In this document: positions 1 to 10,155 of the stretch, in pieces
Layout of the letters: each line of letters opens with the position of its first letter
Numbering within the stretch: the first letter of the stretch is position 1
Origin: Pseudomonadota bacterium
GTDB lineage: Bacteria > Pseudomonadota > Gammaproteobacteria > Burkholderiales > Ferrovaceae
Reading direction: 5' to 3'
Assembly (NCBI GenBank): GCA_021798835.1
Contig: JAJZBQ010000002.1
Coordinates: forward strand, 62,001-126,000
DNA: 64,000 bases
Notes under the pieces: model-generated
What the model was told of the DNA's origin: nothing
The model's input: only the letters and a program-made list of their open reading frames with translations
The model's database searches: none
Program-made: the position numbers and the translations under genes

Positions 1-20
1 TGTTCTTCCAAGTCATACAT
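1..20 (-). CDS. 5' end of a YfgM-like tetratricopeptide protein (partial)
   Basis: Only the first codons are inside the window. Reading leftward from position 20 gives M-Y-D-L-E-E. This matches the typical start of the YfgM family of inner-membrane TPR proteins, which often follow hisS in proteobacteria and precede bamB. The ATG lies 8 nt after the hisS stop. The identification rests on six residues plus gene order, so it is tentative. Confidence 0.5.
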
Positions 21-28
21 GATTTATT

Positions 29-1291
29 TCACTCATCCATTCGTATCCTGGTCACCACTTCTTCCAGCAACAGAGACTGTTGTTCTCCCTGCCCACGCAG
101 CGGTTTAAGCGCTATGCGCTGTTGCTCCCACTCAGCATCACCCAGAATGATGGCATAGCGCGCACCGCTGGCATCAGCACGGCGGAATTGCGACTTGAAG
201 CTACCTCCTCCCGCGTGCAAGATCGTACGTAAACCCGCCGCACGAAGTTCTTCAGCCACCTTCACTGCCCAAGCGACCTGATTCTGATTCATCACATAAG
301 CATGCAATACGGGGTATTCAGCATTCCACCCGTCTACCAATTCCAGTAATGCCAGCAGGCGTTCCATCCCCATGGCAAAACCACAGGCAGGCGTCGGTTT
401 CCCCCCTAACTGTTCAACCAATCCATCGTAACGCCCCCCACCGCAAACCGTTCCCTGGGCGCCCAACCGAGTAGTTACCCACTCAAAAACCGTCGCATTA
501 TAGTAATCCAGCCCACGCACCAGGCGCGGATTCAGCGTGTAACGCACCCCTGCCGCACTCAGAAAGTCCTGAAGTCCATCAAAATGACGACGAGAATCTT
601 CGTCCAGGTCTTCAGCCAACTGAGGTGCGCTGGCAATCAATGCCGCCATGCCAGGATTTTTGCTGTCCAGAATACGCAGTGGATTGGTACTCACACGACG
701 TTGCGAATCTTCATCCAAATCATGAAAATAGCGCTGAAAATAACTTTTCAGACGCTCTCGATAACGTGCCCGGGCAGCACTTGAACCAATACTGTTGAGT
801 TGTAGTGCAACCTCTGATAGCCCCAAACGCTGCCAGAGCCGTGCTGTCATCAAAATCAACTCCGCGTCGATATCAGGACCCGAAAATCCCAGTGCCTCTA
901 TCCCACACTGATGAAACTGGCGATAACGCCCCTTTTGTGGACGTTCGTGACGAAACATCGGTCCCTGGTACCAGAGACGACGTGGACCCTCATACAACAG
1001 ACGCTGTTGCAATGCCAAACGAACACAGGATGCTGTTCCCTCAGGGCGCAAAGTCAGCGCTTCCCCATTGAGGCCATCCACAAAACTGTACATTTCCTTT
1101 TCAACAATGTCGGTAGCTGTCCCGATGGAGCGCACAAACAGCGCAGTGGACTCTACAATAGGAAATCGCACCTCATGATAACCGTAGGCATCCAACCAGT
1201 CGCGCAACTCCCGCTCCAGTCTGGCCCAGCGGAAACTGTCTGGCGGGGTGATATCGTTCATGCCACGAATGGCCTGAAACGATTCTTTCAT
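29..1291 (-). CDS. hisS: Histidyl-tRNA synthetase
   Basis: Cytoplasmic class II aminoacyl-tRNA synthetase that charges tRNA-His with histidine using ATP. The 420-residue length is normal for the family. Visible landmarks are LRPEGT (residues 81-86), class II motif 2 as [16 protein letters not shown] (113-128), the histidine-specific element [13 protein letters not shown] near residue 260, and motif 3 as GFAMGMERL near 305. The C-terminal 90 residues fit the anticodon-binding domain. The start overlaps the ispG stop by 4 nt (ATGA), so the two are probably translationally coupled. No truncation or missing key residue is seen. Confidence 0.97.
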   Translation of the reverse strand: MKESFQAIRGMNDITPPDSFRWARLERELRDWLDAYGYHEVRFPIVESTALFVRSIGTATDIVEKEMYSFVDGLNGEALTLRPEGTASCVRLALQQRLLYEGPRRLWYQGPMFRHERPQKGRYRQFHQCGIEALGFSGPDIDAELILMTARLWQRLGLSEVALQLNSIGSSAARARYRERLKSYFQRYFHDLDEDSQRRVSTNPLRILDSKNPGMAALIASAPQLAEDLDEDSRRHFDGLQDFLSAAGVRYTLNPRLVRGLDYYNATVFEWVTTRLGAQGTVCGGGRYDGLVEQLGGKPTPACGFAMGMERLLALLELVDGWNAEYPVLHAYVMNQNQVAWAVKVAEELRAAGLRTILHAGGGSFKSQFRRADASGARYAIILGDAEWEQQRIALKPLRGQGEQQSLLLEEVVTRIRMDE

Positions 1292-2526
1292 GACGAAATT
1301 CCTCCATAACGACGTTTGACATAGGTTTCCACCAATGCCTGAAATTCCTCAGCGATATAGTCTCCCTTGAGAGTCACGGTTTTTTCGCCATCCACATAAA
1401 CCGGGGCCACAGGACGTTCCCCGGAACCTGGCAAACTGATACCGATATCGGCCAGCTTGCTTTCTCCTGGTCCATTGACCACACACCCCATGACCGCCAC
1501 ATGCAAACACTCAGACCCTGGGAAACGAGTTCGCCATACCGGCATCTGGTCCCGAAGATAAGTTTGAATCCGCTGTGCCAACATCTGAAAATATGTACTG
1601 GTGGTCCGACCACAACCAGGACAGGCCGTCACCTGCGGCGTAAAGGCCCGCAACCCCTGCGACTGCAGAATCTGTTGAGCCACCTGCACTTCCTCACCCC
1701 GTGCCCCCCCCGGCGCAGGGGTCAGTGACACACGTAACGTATCTCCAATCCCTTCCTGCAGCAAAACCGCCAAAGCCGCCGTAGATGCCACCACACCCTG
1801 CGTACCCATCCCTGCTTCAGTCAAACCCAGGTGAAGCGGGTAGTCGCAACGCTGAGCCAGATCGCGGTATACCGCGATCAGATCCTGAACCCCGCTAACT
1901 TTGCAGGACAACACGATTTTATCGCCCGGCAACCCCCAGGATTCCGCTTGGGCGGCACTTTCCAGTGCCGAGGCCACCAGTGCTCGCCGCATGACCTGTC
2001 CCACTGGCTCAGGTTCCGCCAAACGCCCGTTTTCATCCATGAAACGGGCCATCACCTGAGGATCCAGACTTCCCCAATTGACCCCAATGCGCACCGGCTT
2101 ATGGTAATCACAGGCCAATCGAATCAAGCGTGAAAACTGTTCATCACGACGTGAACCATGCCCAACATTCCCCGGATTGATACGAAATTTGGCTAAAGCC
2201 CGTGCACAATCGGGAAATTCTTCCAACAGTTTGTGCCCATTGAAATGAAAATCTCCGACCAACGGGATGTCACAGCCAACGAGATCCAGCGCCTTCCTCA
2301 ATGGAGCCACAGTCGCCGCTGCCGCTGCCGTATTGACCGTAATACGCACCAACTCCGAACCTGCTTCCGCCAACTCCATCACCTGAGCCAGTGTTGCATC
2401 AAGGTCAGCAGTATCCGTATTGGTCATGGATTGCACAACAATGGGAGCATCACCACCGATCAGAACAGAACCAATACGTACCTGTCGGGTCGATCGCCTG
2501 ACTATTGGGGTAATCGGTGCTGTCAT
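1288..2526 (-). CDS. ispG: 4-hydroxy-3-methylbut-2-en-1-yl diphosphate synthase (IspG/GcpE)
   Basis: Iron-sulfur enzyme of the MEP isoprenoid pathway that converts MEcPP to HMBPP. The protein has 412 residues. The N-terminal TIM-barrel part includes RIGSVLIGG and [11 protein letters not shown]. The C-terminal reductase-like part carries the cluster cysteines in CPGCGRT (near 300) and [10 protein letters not shown] (near 345). It overlaps both rlmN and hisS by 4 nt. Two later MEP-pathway genes, ispD and ispF, are also in this window at 30839-32003. In many relatives pilW and rodZ lie between rlmN and ispG; here they are absent. Confidence 0.96.
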   Translation of the reverse strand: MTAPITPIVRRSTRQVRIGSVLIGGDAPIVVQSMTNTDTADLDATLAQVMELAEAGSELVRITVNTAAAAATVAPLRKALDLVGCDIPLVGDFHFNGHKLLEEFPDCARALAKFRINPGNVGHGSRRDEQFSRLIRLACDYHKPVRIGVNWGSLDPQVMARFMDENGRLAEPEPVGQVMRRALVASALESAAQAESWGLPGDKIVLSCKVSGVQDLIAVYRDLAQRCDYPLHLGLTEAGMGTQGVVASTAALAVLLQEGIGDTLRVSLTPAPGGARGEEVQVAQQILQSQGLRAFTPQVTACPGCGRTTSTYFQMLAQRIQTYLRDQMPVWRTRFPGSECLHVAVMGCVVNGPGESKLADIGISLPGSGERPVAPVYVDGEKTVTLKGDYIAEEFQALVETYVKRRYGGISS

Positions 2527-3620
2527 GCCAAATGCTCTGACTGACTTACCGTTGCTCGGCGCTGGTCGCGACGACTGCGATCCATCACCTGACCGGCCAA
2601 CTGACCACAGGCCGCATCGATGTCATCACCACGCGTTTTTCTCACTGTCACCACCAACCCCGCCGCCATCAAAATATCTCGGAAGCGCTCAATACGATGA
2701 CGCACAGAACAACGATAACCCGACTGGGGAAAAGGATTGAAGGGGATCAAATTAAATTTACAGGGGACCCCATGCACAAGACGCAACAAGGCCTCGGCAT
2801 GAGCATCTGAATCATTGACTCCGTCGAGCATGACGTACTCAAAGGTAATAAAATCACGAGGCGCTCGCTCCAGATAGCGTTGGCACGCAGCCATCAACTC
2901 TTTCAATGGATATTTCCGGTTAATGGGCACCAGCGTATCGCGCAGTTCATCATCAGGCGCATGCAGGGAAACCGCCAGAGCCACAGGTGCCCGTTCACGC
3001 AACCGATCCAACGCAGGGACAATCCCCGAGGTGGATAACGTGACACGACGACGTGATAACCCGTAGCCTTGGTCATCCAGCAGGATATCAAGCGAGTTGA
3101 CCACCGCCTCATAATTCAGTAACGGCTCACCCATACCCATCAGCACCACATTGCTGATGACTCGCTCGTTGCTCTCATTAGCCCCCAACGCCTGATTGGC
3201 CCACCAAACCTGACCCACTATTTCAGCCGTCGTGAGATTACGATTGAATCCCTGCCGCCCTGTTGAACAAAAAGAACAGTCCAAGGCGCAACCAACCTGA
3301 GAAGAAATGCAGAGTGTCCCACGCTGAGCCTCAGGAATGAATACGGTCTCAATGGCATTTCCCCCGCCCAGAGACAGCAACCATTTACGTGTTCCATCGC
3401 GTGCGATTTGTTCCGAGACCAACTCTGGAACCATCACTCCAGCACGCCGAGTCAATTCCTGACGAGCACCACGAGACAAATCCGTCATCCGAGAAAAATC
3501 GGCAACTCCTTCCTGGTGAATCCAGCGCATCAACTGCCGGGCACGAAAAGGCTTCTCACCCCAGGTTGCCAACCACTCGGTAAGCGCTTCTCGATTGAAT
3601 CCCAGCAGATTGACCGTCAT
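2523..3620 (-). CDS. rlmN: Dual-specificity 23S rRNA/tRNA adenine-C2 methyltransferase RlmN
   Basis: Radical-SAM enzyme that methylates C2 of A2503 in 23S rRNA and of A37 in some tRNAs. The 365-residue protein has the CX3CX2C cluster motif as CALDCSFC (C111, C115, C118). It also has the SAM-binding [10 protein letters not shown] segment and the C-terminal DAACGQL containing the mechanistic cysteine that forms the covalent RNA intermediate. It lies 12 nt downstream of ndk and overlaps ispG by 4 nt. The ndk-rlmN-ispG-hisS order is a standard proteobacterial block. Confidence 0.96.
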   Translation of the reverse strand: MTVNLLGFNREALTEWLATWGEKPFRARQLMRWIHQEGVADFSRMTDLSRGARQELTRRAGVMVPELVSEQIARDGTRKWLLSLGGGNAIETVFIPEAQRGTLCISSQVGCALDCSFCSTGRQGFNRNLTTAEIVGQVWWANQALGANESNERVISNVVLMGMGEPLLNYEAVVNSLDILLDDQGYGLSRRRVTLSTSGIVPALDRLRERAPVALAVSLHAPDDELRDTLVPINRKYPLKELMAACQRYLERAPRDFITFEYVMLDGVNDSDAHAEALLRLVHGVPCKFNLIPFNPFPQSGYRCSVRHRIERFRDILMAAGLVVTVRKTRGDDIDAACGQLAGQVMDRSRRDQRRATVSQSEHLA

Positions 3621-3632
3621 ACACCTACAGTA

Positions 3633-4058
3633 TCAACGGGAGTGAATTTGGGATGAAGGAAAAAAATAGGCGATCTCTACCGCTGCTGTTTCAGGGGCAT
3701 CTGAACCGTGCACCGCATTGGCATCGATACTGTCAGCAAAATCCGCACGAATGGTCCCCGGAGCCGCCTTTTTAGGATCGGTGGCCCCCATCAGATCACG
3801 GTGACGCAATACCGCATTTTCGCCTTCCAGCACTTGAATCATGACTGGCCCTGATGTCATGAATGACACCAGGTCTTTGAAAAACGGACGTTCCCGGTGC
3901 ACCGCGTAGAAGCCCTCTGCTTCCCTCTGTGATAACCAGGTCATGCGTGCAGCGATGACCTGAAGCCCTGCCTGTTCAAAGCGGGAATAAATTGCACCAA
4001 TGGCATTCTTTGCAACCGCATCGGGCTTGAGGATAGACAGAGTTCTTTCGACAGTCAT
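3633..4058 (-). CDS. ndk: Nucleoside diphosphate kinase
   Basis: Balances NTP and dNTP pools by phosphate transfer through a phosphohistidine. The protein is 141 residues long, the usual length. It opens with the [13 protein letters not shown] nucleotide-binding segment, and the catalytic histidine is H117 in NAVHGSD. A ribosome-binding site, CGGAGAA, precedes the ATG by about 5 nt. A 41-nt gap separates it from the upstream tilS. No anomaly is seen. Confidence 0.97.
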   Translation of the reverse strand: MTVERTLSILKPDAVAKNAIGAIYSRFEQAGLQVIAARMTWLSQREAEGFYAVHRERPFFKDLVSFMTSGPVMIQVLEGENAVLRHRDLMGATDPKKAAPGTIRADFADSIDANAVHGSDAPETAAVEIAYFFPSSQIHSR

Positions 4059-4099
4059 GGGGTTCTCCGTTAAGTATGGATTTCATTTAATAAACTTGT

Positions 4100-5116
4100 C
4101 TATTCTAGCATGTCCCGAGAACCCGCAGTACTTTCTCGGACCACATCCGTCTCCCGACATCCATACCACACCCCACGCTCACGAAACACTACCCACCCCC
4201 CCCAACGCAATCGAGGATGGCGGTCTGGACCAGCGCGGCACTGGTGCCACCAATCTTCCCAACGCCCCGTAGAGCAGGGCGGCGCCCCCATTTTTCGAGC
4301 CCACCAACGCAACAGATTGATGCCACGCTCAGATGACAATTCGCGCAAAAGGCGGCCATCGATACCGTCTCCACGCTGGCAATGGTGATAATCCTGCTGC
4401 GCCATGTCATCCAACAAACGTTGCGCCGCAGCCAGATGGGTTGCACTGCGCGCCAACGTGCGGCGCCATGATGGAGCAATTTCATCCAGCAGGGGGGCTA
4501 CACGATGGCGCAGATAGTTGCGGGTAAAGCGAACCTCCCGATTGGAAGGATCTTCCACCCAACTCAATCCATGGTGCGCTGCGTAGCGTTCCAAGGTCGC
4601 ACGCGACAACCCCAACAAGGGACGCAACAAATTCGTCCCATCATCCAGAGTTCGACACATCGGCATTCCCTGTAACCCCGGAATACCGGCTCCACGCAGC
4701 AGTTGCAACAGCAACGTCTCGGCTTGATCATCCTGATGATGTGCCAATACGACCCAGTCCACCAACTGACGACGATAGGCGTCGTAACGCGCCCGACGGG
4801 CCTCGGCCTCCAGACTCTGCCCTGGCTGACGAACGATCGTCACCGTTTCGGTTACCAGTGGCACCTGCCACTGTCGGCACAGCGTCCCACAAAACTCGCT
4901 CCACTGAGTCGCCATGGACTGCAATTGATGATTGACATGCAACGCCGACAGGGATATCACCTCCCGCTCGCGCCACTGAACCAGCCCATGCAACAGTACC
5001 ACCGAGTCCAGCCCACCACTCAATGCCACCCGAACGGTCTGACCTGGTTGCAGATGCCGCACAGCACCACTCAGAGCCCGGAAGACCTCGTCAGTGGGTT
5101 TCCTTGTATTTTCCAT
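4100..5116 (-). CDS. tilS: tRNA(Ile)-lysidine synthase
   Basis: Modifies C34 of the CAU-anticodon tRNA-Ile to lysidine so that it reads AUA. The N-type ATP pyrophosphatase domain is shown by the PP-loop SGGLDS (residues 33-38) and by [20 protein letters not shown]. At 338 residues it is shorter than the E. coli enzyme; a reduced C-terminal domain is common in relatives. The first codons overlap the 3' end of accA by 26 nt. The accA-tilS pairing is a conserved proteobacterial arrangement. Confidence 0.95.
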   Translation of the reverse strand: MENTRKPTDEVFRALSGAVRHLQPGQTVRVALSGGLDSVVLLHGLVQWREREVISLSALHVNHQLQSMATQWSEFCGTLCRQWQVPLVTETVTIVRQPGQSLEAEARRARYDAYRRQLVDWVVLAHHQDDQAETLLLQLLRGAGIPGLQGMPMCRTLDDGTNLLRPLLGLSRATLERYAAHHGLSWVEDPSNREVRFTRNYLRHRVAPLLDEIAPSWRRTLARSATHLAAAQRLLDDMAQQDYHHCQRGDGIDGRLLRELSSERGINLLRWWARKMGAPPCSTGRWEDWWHQCRAGPDRHPRLRWGGWVVFRERGVWYGCRETDVVRESTAGSRDMLE

Positions 5117-6053
5117 ACCCCATCAAACGATCGTGGCGACGCGCCAGCAACTCTTCCAAAGACAGCGCGTCCAGCGACTTGAGAGTTTCCTGCAAAGCAC
5201 GGCGCAGATTTTGCATCATGGTCACCGGATCACGATGCGCCCCCCCCAAGGGCTCAAGAACCACCCTGTCCACCAAACCCAAGGCTTTCAAGCGCGCCGA
5301 CGTAATTCCCAGCGCCTCGGCCGCATCGCTGGTTTTTTCTGGGGTTTTCCAGAGAATAGCGGCACACCCCTCCGGCGAAATCACCGAATAAATACCATAT
5401 TGCAACATCAGGGTAGCATCTCCCACCCCCACTGCCAGCGCCCCGCCCGACCCTCCTTCGCCAATAACGCTACAGATGATCGGTGTTTGCAATGCTGCCA
5501 TTTCCAGAAGGTTGCGCCCAATTGCCTCAGACTGCCCTCGTTCCTCTGCACCAATGCCGGGATAAGCCCCCGGAGTATCGATGAACGTAAATACCGGCAA
5601 ATGAAACTTCTCCGCCAAGCGCATCAAACGCAGAGCCTTACGATACCCCTCGGGACGTGCTTGACCAAAATTACGGTAAATACGGTCTTTGGTATCCCGC
5701 CCCTTCTGATGACCGATAACGACCACTGGCCGACCATTGAATCGAGCCACTCCGCCAACAATAGCCGGATCGTCAGAAAAAGCGCGATCTCCATGCAATT
5801 CCTCAAAACCGGTAAAGAGCGCCTCAATGTAGTCCAGCGTATAGGGACGTTGACTGTGACGTGCCACCTGAGCCACCTGCCACGCCTTCAAACCACTGTA
5901 TATGTCTTTGGTCAGCGCCTGACTCTTCTTCTGTAACCGTTCGATCTCCTGAGAAATATCCACAGCCGAGTCTTCCTGCATAAAGCGCAGTTCCTCGATT
6001 TTGGCTTCCAGTTCACCAATCGGTTGTTCAAAATCCAAAAATACTGTTTTCAT
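5091..6053 (-). CDS. accA: Acetyl-CoA carboxylase carboxyltransferase subunit alpha
   Basis: Alpha subunit of the carboxyltransferase that makes malonyl-CoA for fatty-acid synthesis; it works with AccD, which is not in this window. The protein is 320 residues, the family norm. It starts with the typical [19 protein letters not shown] helix. Conserved segments are [18 protein letters not shown] and [19 protein letters not shown]. The oxyanion-hole glycines lie in [13 protein letters not shown]. It overlaps tilS and lies 9 nt after the DUF4337 gene. Confidence 0.97.
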   Translation of the reverse strand: MKTVFLDFEQPIGELEAKIEELRFMQEDSAVDISQEIERLQKKSQALTKDIYSGLKAWQVAQVARHSQRPYTLDYIEALFTGFEELHGDRAFSDDPAIVGGVARFNGRPVVVIGHQKGRDTKDRIYRNFGQARPEGYRKALRLMRLAEKFHLPVFTFIDTPGAYPGIGAEERGQSEAIGRNLLEMAALQTPIICSVIGEGGSGGALAVGVGDATLMLQYGIYSVISPEGCAAILWKTPEKTSDAAEALGITSARLKALGLVDRVVLEPLGGAHRDPVTMMQNLRRALQETLKSLDALSLEELLARRHDRLMGYGKYKETH

Positions 6054-6062
6054 CGTTATTCT

Positions 6063-6638
6063 CTACCAATAGGCCCAAGCCACCAAGGCCATTCCGACCA
6101 CAGCACTAGACCCTGCAGGCCAGAGCAACCAACGCCGTTGAGTCAAGGCCGTCACCGAAGCCAGCGCAATGGAAATCTGAATAAAGGTCATGGCCAGTGC
6201 CAATGCGTGATGAGGATGAAACGCATGCTCCGCCAATTCGTTTTCTTGTCTGGACTTTTCTTCCCATGCCTCAGCCTGGGCCTTAATGGCTTTTTTCTCC
6301 TGTTCATACCGCGCCAGATCCGCCGCATACACTGCCCGTTTTTCCTCGGGGGCCAACTGCGCCGCGAGGGACATCAAATGCGCCTTGGTACTCTTTGCCT
6401 GATAAAAGCTCCACTGATCGCTGGCGTGGGCCTTATAGAGTACTGCCTCATTTTTATGCATCAGTGACTCGTTCTGGGTATTTCCTCCCAGATAACTGAC
6501 CACGGCTCCCACCGCAGCCAGAATGGCAGTAAAAATTGCCACCTGCTGAGCCAACGCTACATGATCGCCACCATGCCCCTGTGCAGCATGCTCCAACTCA
6601 TGCTCATGGGCACCATGGACGTGAAATTCATCTTCCAT
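6063..6638 (-). CDS. DUF4337 family membrane protein
   Basis: A protein of 191 residues with the DUF4337 layout. It has a His-rich, acidic N-terminus and one membrane segment near 33-51 (VAIFTAILAAVGAVVSYLG). An Ala/Lys/Glu-rich cytosolic or periplasmic helical region follows, with two more membrane segments at the C-terminus. The function of the family is not established. It overlaps the end of the DAHP synthase gene by one base and precedes accA by 9 nt, so it is likely co-transcribed. The family call comes from overall similarity of layout and sequence. Confidence 0.8.
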   Translation of the reverse strand: MEDEFHVHGAHEHELEHAAQGHGGDHVALAQQVAIFTAILAAVGAVVSYLGGNTQNESLMHKNEAVLYKAHASDQWSFYQAKSTKAHLMSLAAQLAPEEKRAVYAADLARYEQEKKAIKAQAEAWEEKSRQENELAEHAFHPHHALALAMTFIQISIALASVTALTQRRWLLWPAGSSAVVGMALVAWAYW

Positions 6639-7717
6639 CAGACCTCGCTTTGGGCACGCCGAATGCGTACCGCCTCACCCAACCGATCCAACAATGGAAC
6701 CGTCTCAGAAAAAGCCAGACAACCATCGGTAATACTTTGCCCATATTGCAGCGGTTGCCCCTTCACCAACTCCTGACGCCCGCCCTGCAAATGACTTTCT
6801 ATCATGACCCCCATGATACGTCGATCACCTCGTTCTATCTGCTGAGCCACGTTTGTACCAACGCGGAGTTGATTTAACGGATCCTTGGCACTGTTGGCAT
6901 GACTAAAATCGATCATCAACTGCGCTGCCAGCCCCGAACGCGCCAATTCCTGCCCAGCCGCTTCAACAAATTGAGCCTCATAGTTGGGGGTCTTTCCACC
7001 CCGCAGAATCACATGACAATCATCATTCCCCAGCGTAGCAACGATTGCCGAATGCCCTTCTTTGGTCACCGACAGAAAATGATGAGGTTGCTGTGCCGCT
7101 CGAATGGCGTCTACGGCAATACGTAAATTTCCATCAGTACCATTCTTGAATCCCACCGGACAAGATAACCCGGAGGCCAATTCCCGATGCACCTGACTTT
7201 CCGTGGTGCGAGCACCGATGGCTCCCCAACTGATCAGGTCCGCCAAGTACTGCGGGGTGATCAAGTCCAGAAACTCTGTACCTGCCGGAACACCCAATGC
7301 ATTGATCTCCAACAATAACTGACGTGCCACCCGCAATCCGTCATTGATGCGAAAACTCCCATCCAGATTGGGATCATTGATCAATCCCTTCCAACCCACC
7401 GTAGTACGCGGCTTTTCAAAATAGACGCGCATCAAGATCAGCAACTCACCACACCACAGGTCACGCCGCTCTTTCAACAGATGTGCATATTCCAATGCCG
7501 CCGCCGGATCATGAATAGAACACGGCCCAACGATCACCAACAAACGGTCATCCATCCCATGAAGCACCCGATGAATCTGCTGACGCGTCTGGTAAACCAG
7601 TTTTTCCGCCGCACCAGAGGTCGGTAATTCCCTCAATAACCGACTGGGGGTCACCAGTTCCTTGATTTCACGCACCCGTACATCATCGACCCGATGCTCG
7701 ATCCCCTCCCTATTCAT
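6638..7717 (-). CDS. aroG: 3-deoxy-7-phosphoheptulonate (DAHP) synthase, class I
   Basis: First enzyme of the shikimate pathway, condensing PEP and erythrose 4-phosphate. The 359-residue protein carries the class I (AroFGH) signatures VGPCSIHDP near residue 65, RVYFEKPRTTVGWKGLIND near 105 and GARTTESQVHRELASGLS near 180. Which feedback specificity it has (Phe, Tyr or Trp) cannot be read reliably, so aroG is a family-level symbol. A 44-nt gap follows tldD, and the next gene begins on its stop codon. Confidence 0.93.
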   Translation of the reverse strand: MNREGIEHRVDDVRVREIKELVTPSRLLRELPTSGAAEKLVYQTRQQIHRVLHGMDDRLLVIVGPCSIHDPAAALEYAHLLKERRDLWCGELLILMRVYFEKPRTTVGWKGLINDPNLDGSFRINDGLRVARQLLLEINALGVPAGTEFLDLITPQYLADLISWGAIGARTTESQVHRELASGLSCPVGFKNGTDGNLRIAVDAIRAAQQPHHFLSVTKEGHSAIVATLGNDDCHVILRGGKTPNYEAQFVEAAGQELARSGLAAQLMIDFSHANSAKDPLNQLRVGTNVAQQIERGDRRIMGVMIESHLQGGRQELVKGQPLQYGQSITDGCLAFSETVPLLDRLGEAVRIRRAQSEV

Positions 7718-7761
7718 CTCGATCCGCCATCACAAAAGCCGTCATTCTACCAAATGGACGG

Positions 7762-9204
7762 CTAGGCCGTCCCCCCCACTGTAATGCCATCGATACGCAA
7801 CGTAGGCTGGCCCACTCCCACAGGGACACTCTGCCCTTCCTTCCCACAAGTTCCCACGCCGGGATCCAACGCCAGATCATTCCCCACCATCGAGACCCTC
7901 GTCAATACGTCTGGTCCGTTACCAATCAGTGTAGCCCCCTTGACCGGATAAAGGCATCGACCATTTTCGACCCACCAAGCCTCCGACATGGAAAAAACAA
8001 ACTTGCCACTGGTGATATCGACTTGCCCTCCCCCAAAATTCACCGCCAGAATCCCGCGATCGATGGATGCGAGAATCTCCGATGGATCACGATCCCCATT
8101 GCACAGATAGGTATTGGTCATGCGCGGCATGGGGAGGTGCGAAAATGATTCACGCCGACCATTCCCGGTTGGGGCCATATTCATCAGACGTGCATTCATC
8201 TGATCCTGCAGATACCCACGCAACACCCCATTCTCGACCAACGTCGTACATTGCCCTGGATGCCCTTCATCATCCCATTGCAGGGAACCGCGCCGTCCCG
8301 GCAAGGTTCCATCATCCATGACGGTTACGCCAGCTGCCGCAACCACCTGGCCCAAGCGTCCGGCAAACGCCGATGTTCCCTTGCGATTGAAGTCACCTTC
8401 CAATCCATGACCGATCGCTTCATGCAGCAGAATCCCTGGCCATCCTGGTCCCAGCACCACCGCCATGTTGCCGGCTGGTGCAGGACGTGCGTCCAGGTTG
8501 GTCAATGCCTGGTGCACGGCTTGGCGAGCAAACTCTTGGAGACGTTCTTCGGTAAACATCTCATATCCTCCCCGTCCTCCACCTCCCGCAGAACCCTGCT
8601 CGCGCATCCCTCCCTGCTCCGCCACCACCTGCAAAGAAAGGCGCACCAGTGGTCGTACATCCGCCTGTAAACGGCCATCACTCCCCGCCACCAGTACCAC
8701 TTCATACTCACCCGCCAAAGAGGCCATAACCTGAACCACGCGAGGGTCTTGTTGACGCGCCAAGCGTTCCACGCGTTCCAGCAGGCGCACCTTGACCTCA
8801 TCGGCCAAAGAATTCAGCGGATCCTGAGGCAGATATAAACGCGGAGATTGACGTTCCCTGCTGGCGAGCAACGGGGCAGTGGCATTTTGCCCCGACCGCC
8901 CAATGGCGCGCGTAGCATACGCTGCCTCGGCAAGCGCCGCGCCATGGATATCATCGGAATAAGCAAATGCCGTCCGCTCCCCACTGATGGCTCGTACTCC
9001 CACCCCTTGCTCGATATGAAAAGAGCCTGATTTGACCTCTCCCTCTTCCAGACTCCACCCTTCAGAACGACTGTACTGAAAATACAGATCGGCATAATCC
9101 ACCTGATGCGTCATCATGGCCCCCAGAGTACGGGACAAATCAGCCTCTGTCAGTTCAAAAGGGGTCAGCAATACCGACTGAGCCAACATCATTTCTTCAT
9201 TCAT
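7762..9204 (-). CDS. tldD: TldD zinc metalloprotease
   Basis: Catalytic subunit of the TldD/TldE protease implicated in microcin B17 maturation and CcdA degradation; its partner PmbA/TldE is not in the window. The frame is open to 9372, but the region above 9204 overlaps the nitrilase gene and does not resemble the family. I chose the ATG at 9204 (MNEEMMLAQ), which has GGGA about 6 nt upstream; ATGs at 9210 and 9216 are alternatives. The resulting 480 residues match the usual TldD length. The zinc motif HEAIGHGLEGD lies near residue 264. Confidence 0.94.
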   Translation of the reverse strand: MNEEMMLAQSVLLTPFELTEADLSRTLGAMMTHQVDYADLYFQYSRSEGWSLEEGEVKSGSFHIEQGVGVRAISGERTAFAYSDDIHGAALAEAAYATRAIGRSGQNATAPLLASRERQSPRLYLPQDPLNSLADEVKVRLLERVERLARQQDPRVVQVMASLAGEYEVVLVAGSDGRLQADVRPLVRLSLQVVAEQGGMREQGSAGGGGRGGYEMFTEERLQEFARQAVHQALTNLDARPAPAGNMAVVLGPGWPGILLHEAIGHGLEGDFNRKGTSAFAGRLGQVVAAAGVTVMDDGTLPGRRGSLQWDDEGHPGQCTTLVENGVLRGYLQDQMNARLMNMAPTGNGRRESFSHLPMPRMTNTYLCNGDRDPSEILASIDRGILAVNFGGGQVDITSGKFVFSMSEAWWVENGRCLYPVKGATLIGNGPDVLTRVSMVGNDLALDPGVGTCGKEGQSVPVGVGQPTLRIDGITVGGTA

Positions 9205-9221
9205 GACCATTCCCATGTCAA

Positions 9222-10121
9222 CTAAACCATCTTCCAACCGTGCCCATCCCAAGAAACCTGTCGCTGCGTCAGGGCCGGTAACTGCTGACGCAAATTGGCC
9301 TGATGAACCGGATTGACTCCAGCAATCACCACTCCGGAACCCCGTGGCAATTGATCCAATACCACCCCCCACGGGTCAACGATCATACTGGACCCATGCG
9401 TTTCACGACCATTCATGTGGTACCCGCCTTGCGCCGGAGCCACGACATAAGCCTGATTCTCGATGGCTCTGGCACGCACCAATGTTTCCCAATGTGCCCG
9501 CCCGGTGGTTTCAGTAAACGCCGACGGAATAAAAATCAGATCTACCACACCCATGGCTCGGTATATTTCCGGAAACCGCAGATCGTAACAGATCGATAAC
9601 CCCAAGCGCCCAAACGGGGTCTCCACAACAACCACTTCATGGCCTGGTTCGATGGTACGAGACTCGTCGTAATGCTCAACTCCGCGCTGAAAACCAAACA
9701 GATGGATCTTGTCATAACGTCCCGCACACTGCCCATCGCTATCAAATACCAGACAGGTATTGAGAATTTTCTGAGGGTCTTTAGCCTTTAGCGGCAACGA
9801 ACCTCCAACGATCCATACTCCAAAACGACGCGCCGCACGTGCCAGAAACTCTTGAATGATGCCTTTTCCGAAATCTTCCGCAATCGCCAATTTGTCACGC
9901 TCATGCATGCCCATTTGAGCAAAGAACTCAGGCAGTCCCACCAAGGATGCGCCAGCATCTGCTGCACTGCGAATCAATCGTTCCGCTTCCAGCAAGTTGG
10001 CATCCAGTTGTGGTCCCGATGCCATCTGCAATGCCGCCACGCGAAAACTACCCGGTAAGGGACGTGCCCTGCCAAAACCCGAATCGTTCTCATTCAACCG
10101 GTTTATCACCTCTTTCATCAT
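9222..10121 (-). CDS. Carbon-nitrogen hydrolase (Nit/YbeM-type amidase)
   Basis: Nitrilase-superfamily amidase. The Glu-Lys-Cys triad is visible as GLPEFFAQMG, RYDKIHLFGF and GLSICYDLRFPE. The closest family is the Nit1/Nit2-like deaminated-glutathione amidase group, which removes a toxic side product of transaminases. The substrate assignment is inference from the family. At 299 residues it is slightly long because of a variable N-terminus before FRVAALQM; a later start is possible. It sits between yhdP and tldD, a conserved betaproteobacterial order. Confidence 0.9.
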   Translation of the reverse strand: MMKEVINRLNENDSGFGRARPLPGSFRVAALQMASGPQLDANLLEAERLIRSAADAGASLVGLPEFFAQMGMHERDKLAIAEDFGKGIIQEFLARAARRFGVWIVGGSLPLKAKDPQKILNTCLVFDSDGQCAGRYDKIHLFGFQRGVEHYDESRTIEPGHEVVVVETPFGRLGLSICYDLRFPEIYRAMGVVDLIFIPSAFTETTGRAHWETLVRARAIENQAYVVAPAQGGYHMNGRETHGSSMIVDPWGVVLDQLPRGSGVVIAGVNPVHQANLRQQLPALTQRQVSWDGHGWKMV

Positions 10122-10155
10122 TCATCCTCACCAAAATCATTTCCAAGTTCCACCA

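Noticed and set aside
9205-9372. 56-residue N-terminal extension of TldD
   Set aside because: It overlaps the nitrilase coding region and does not resemble TldD; the start at 9204 gives the usual 480 residues.
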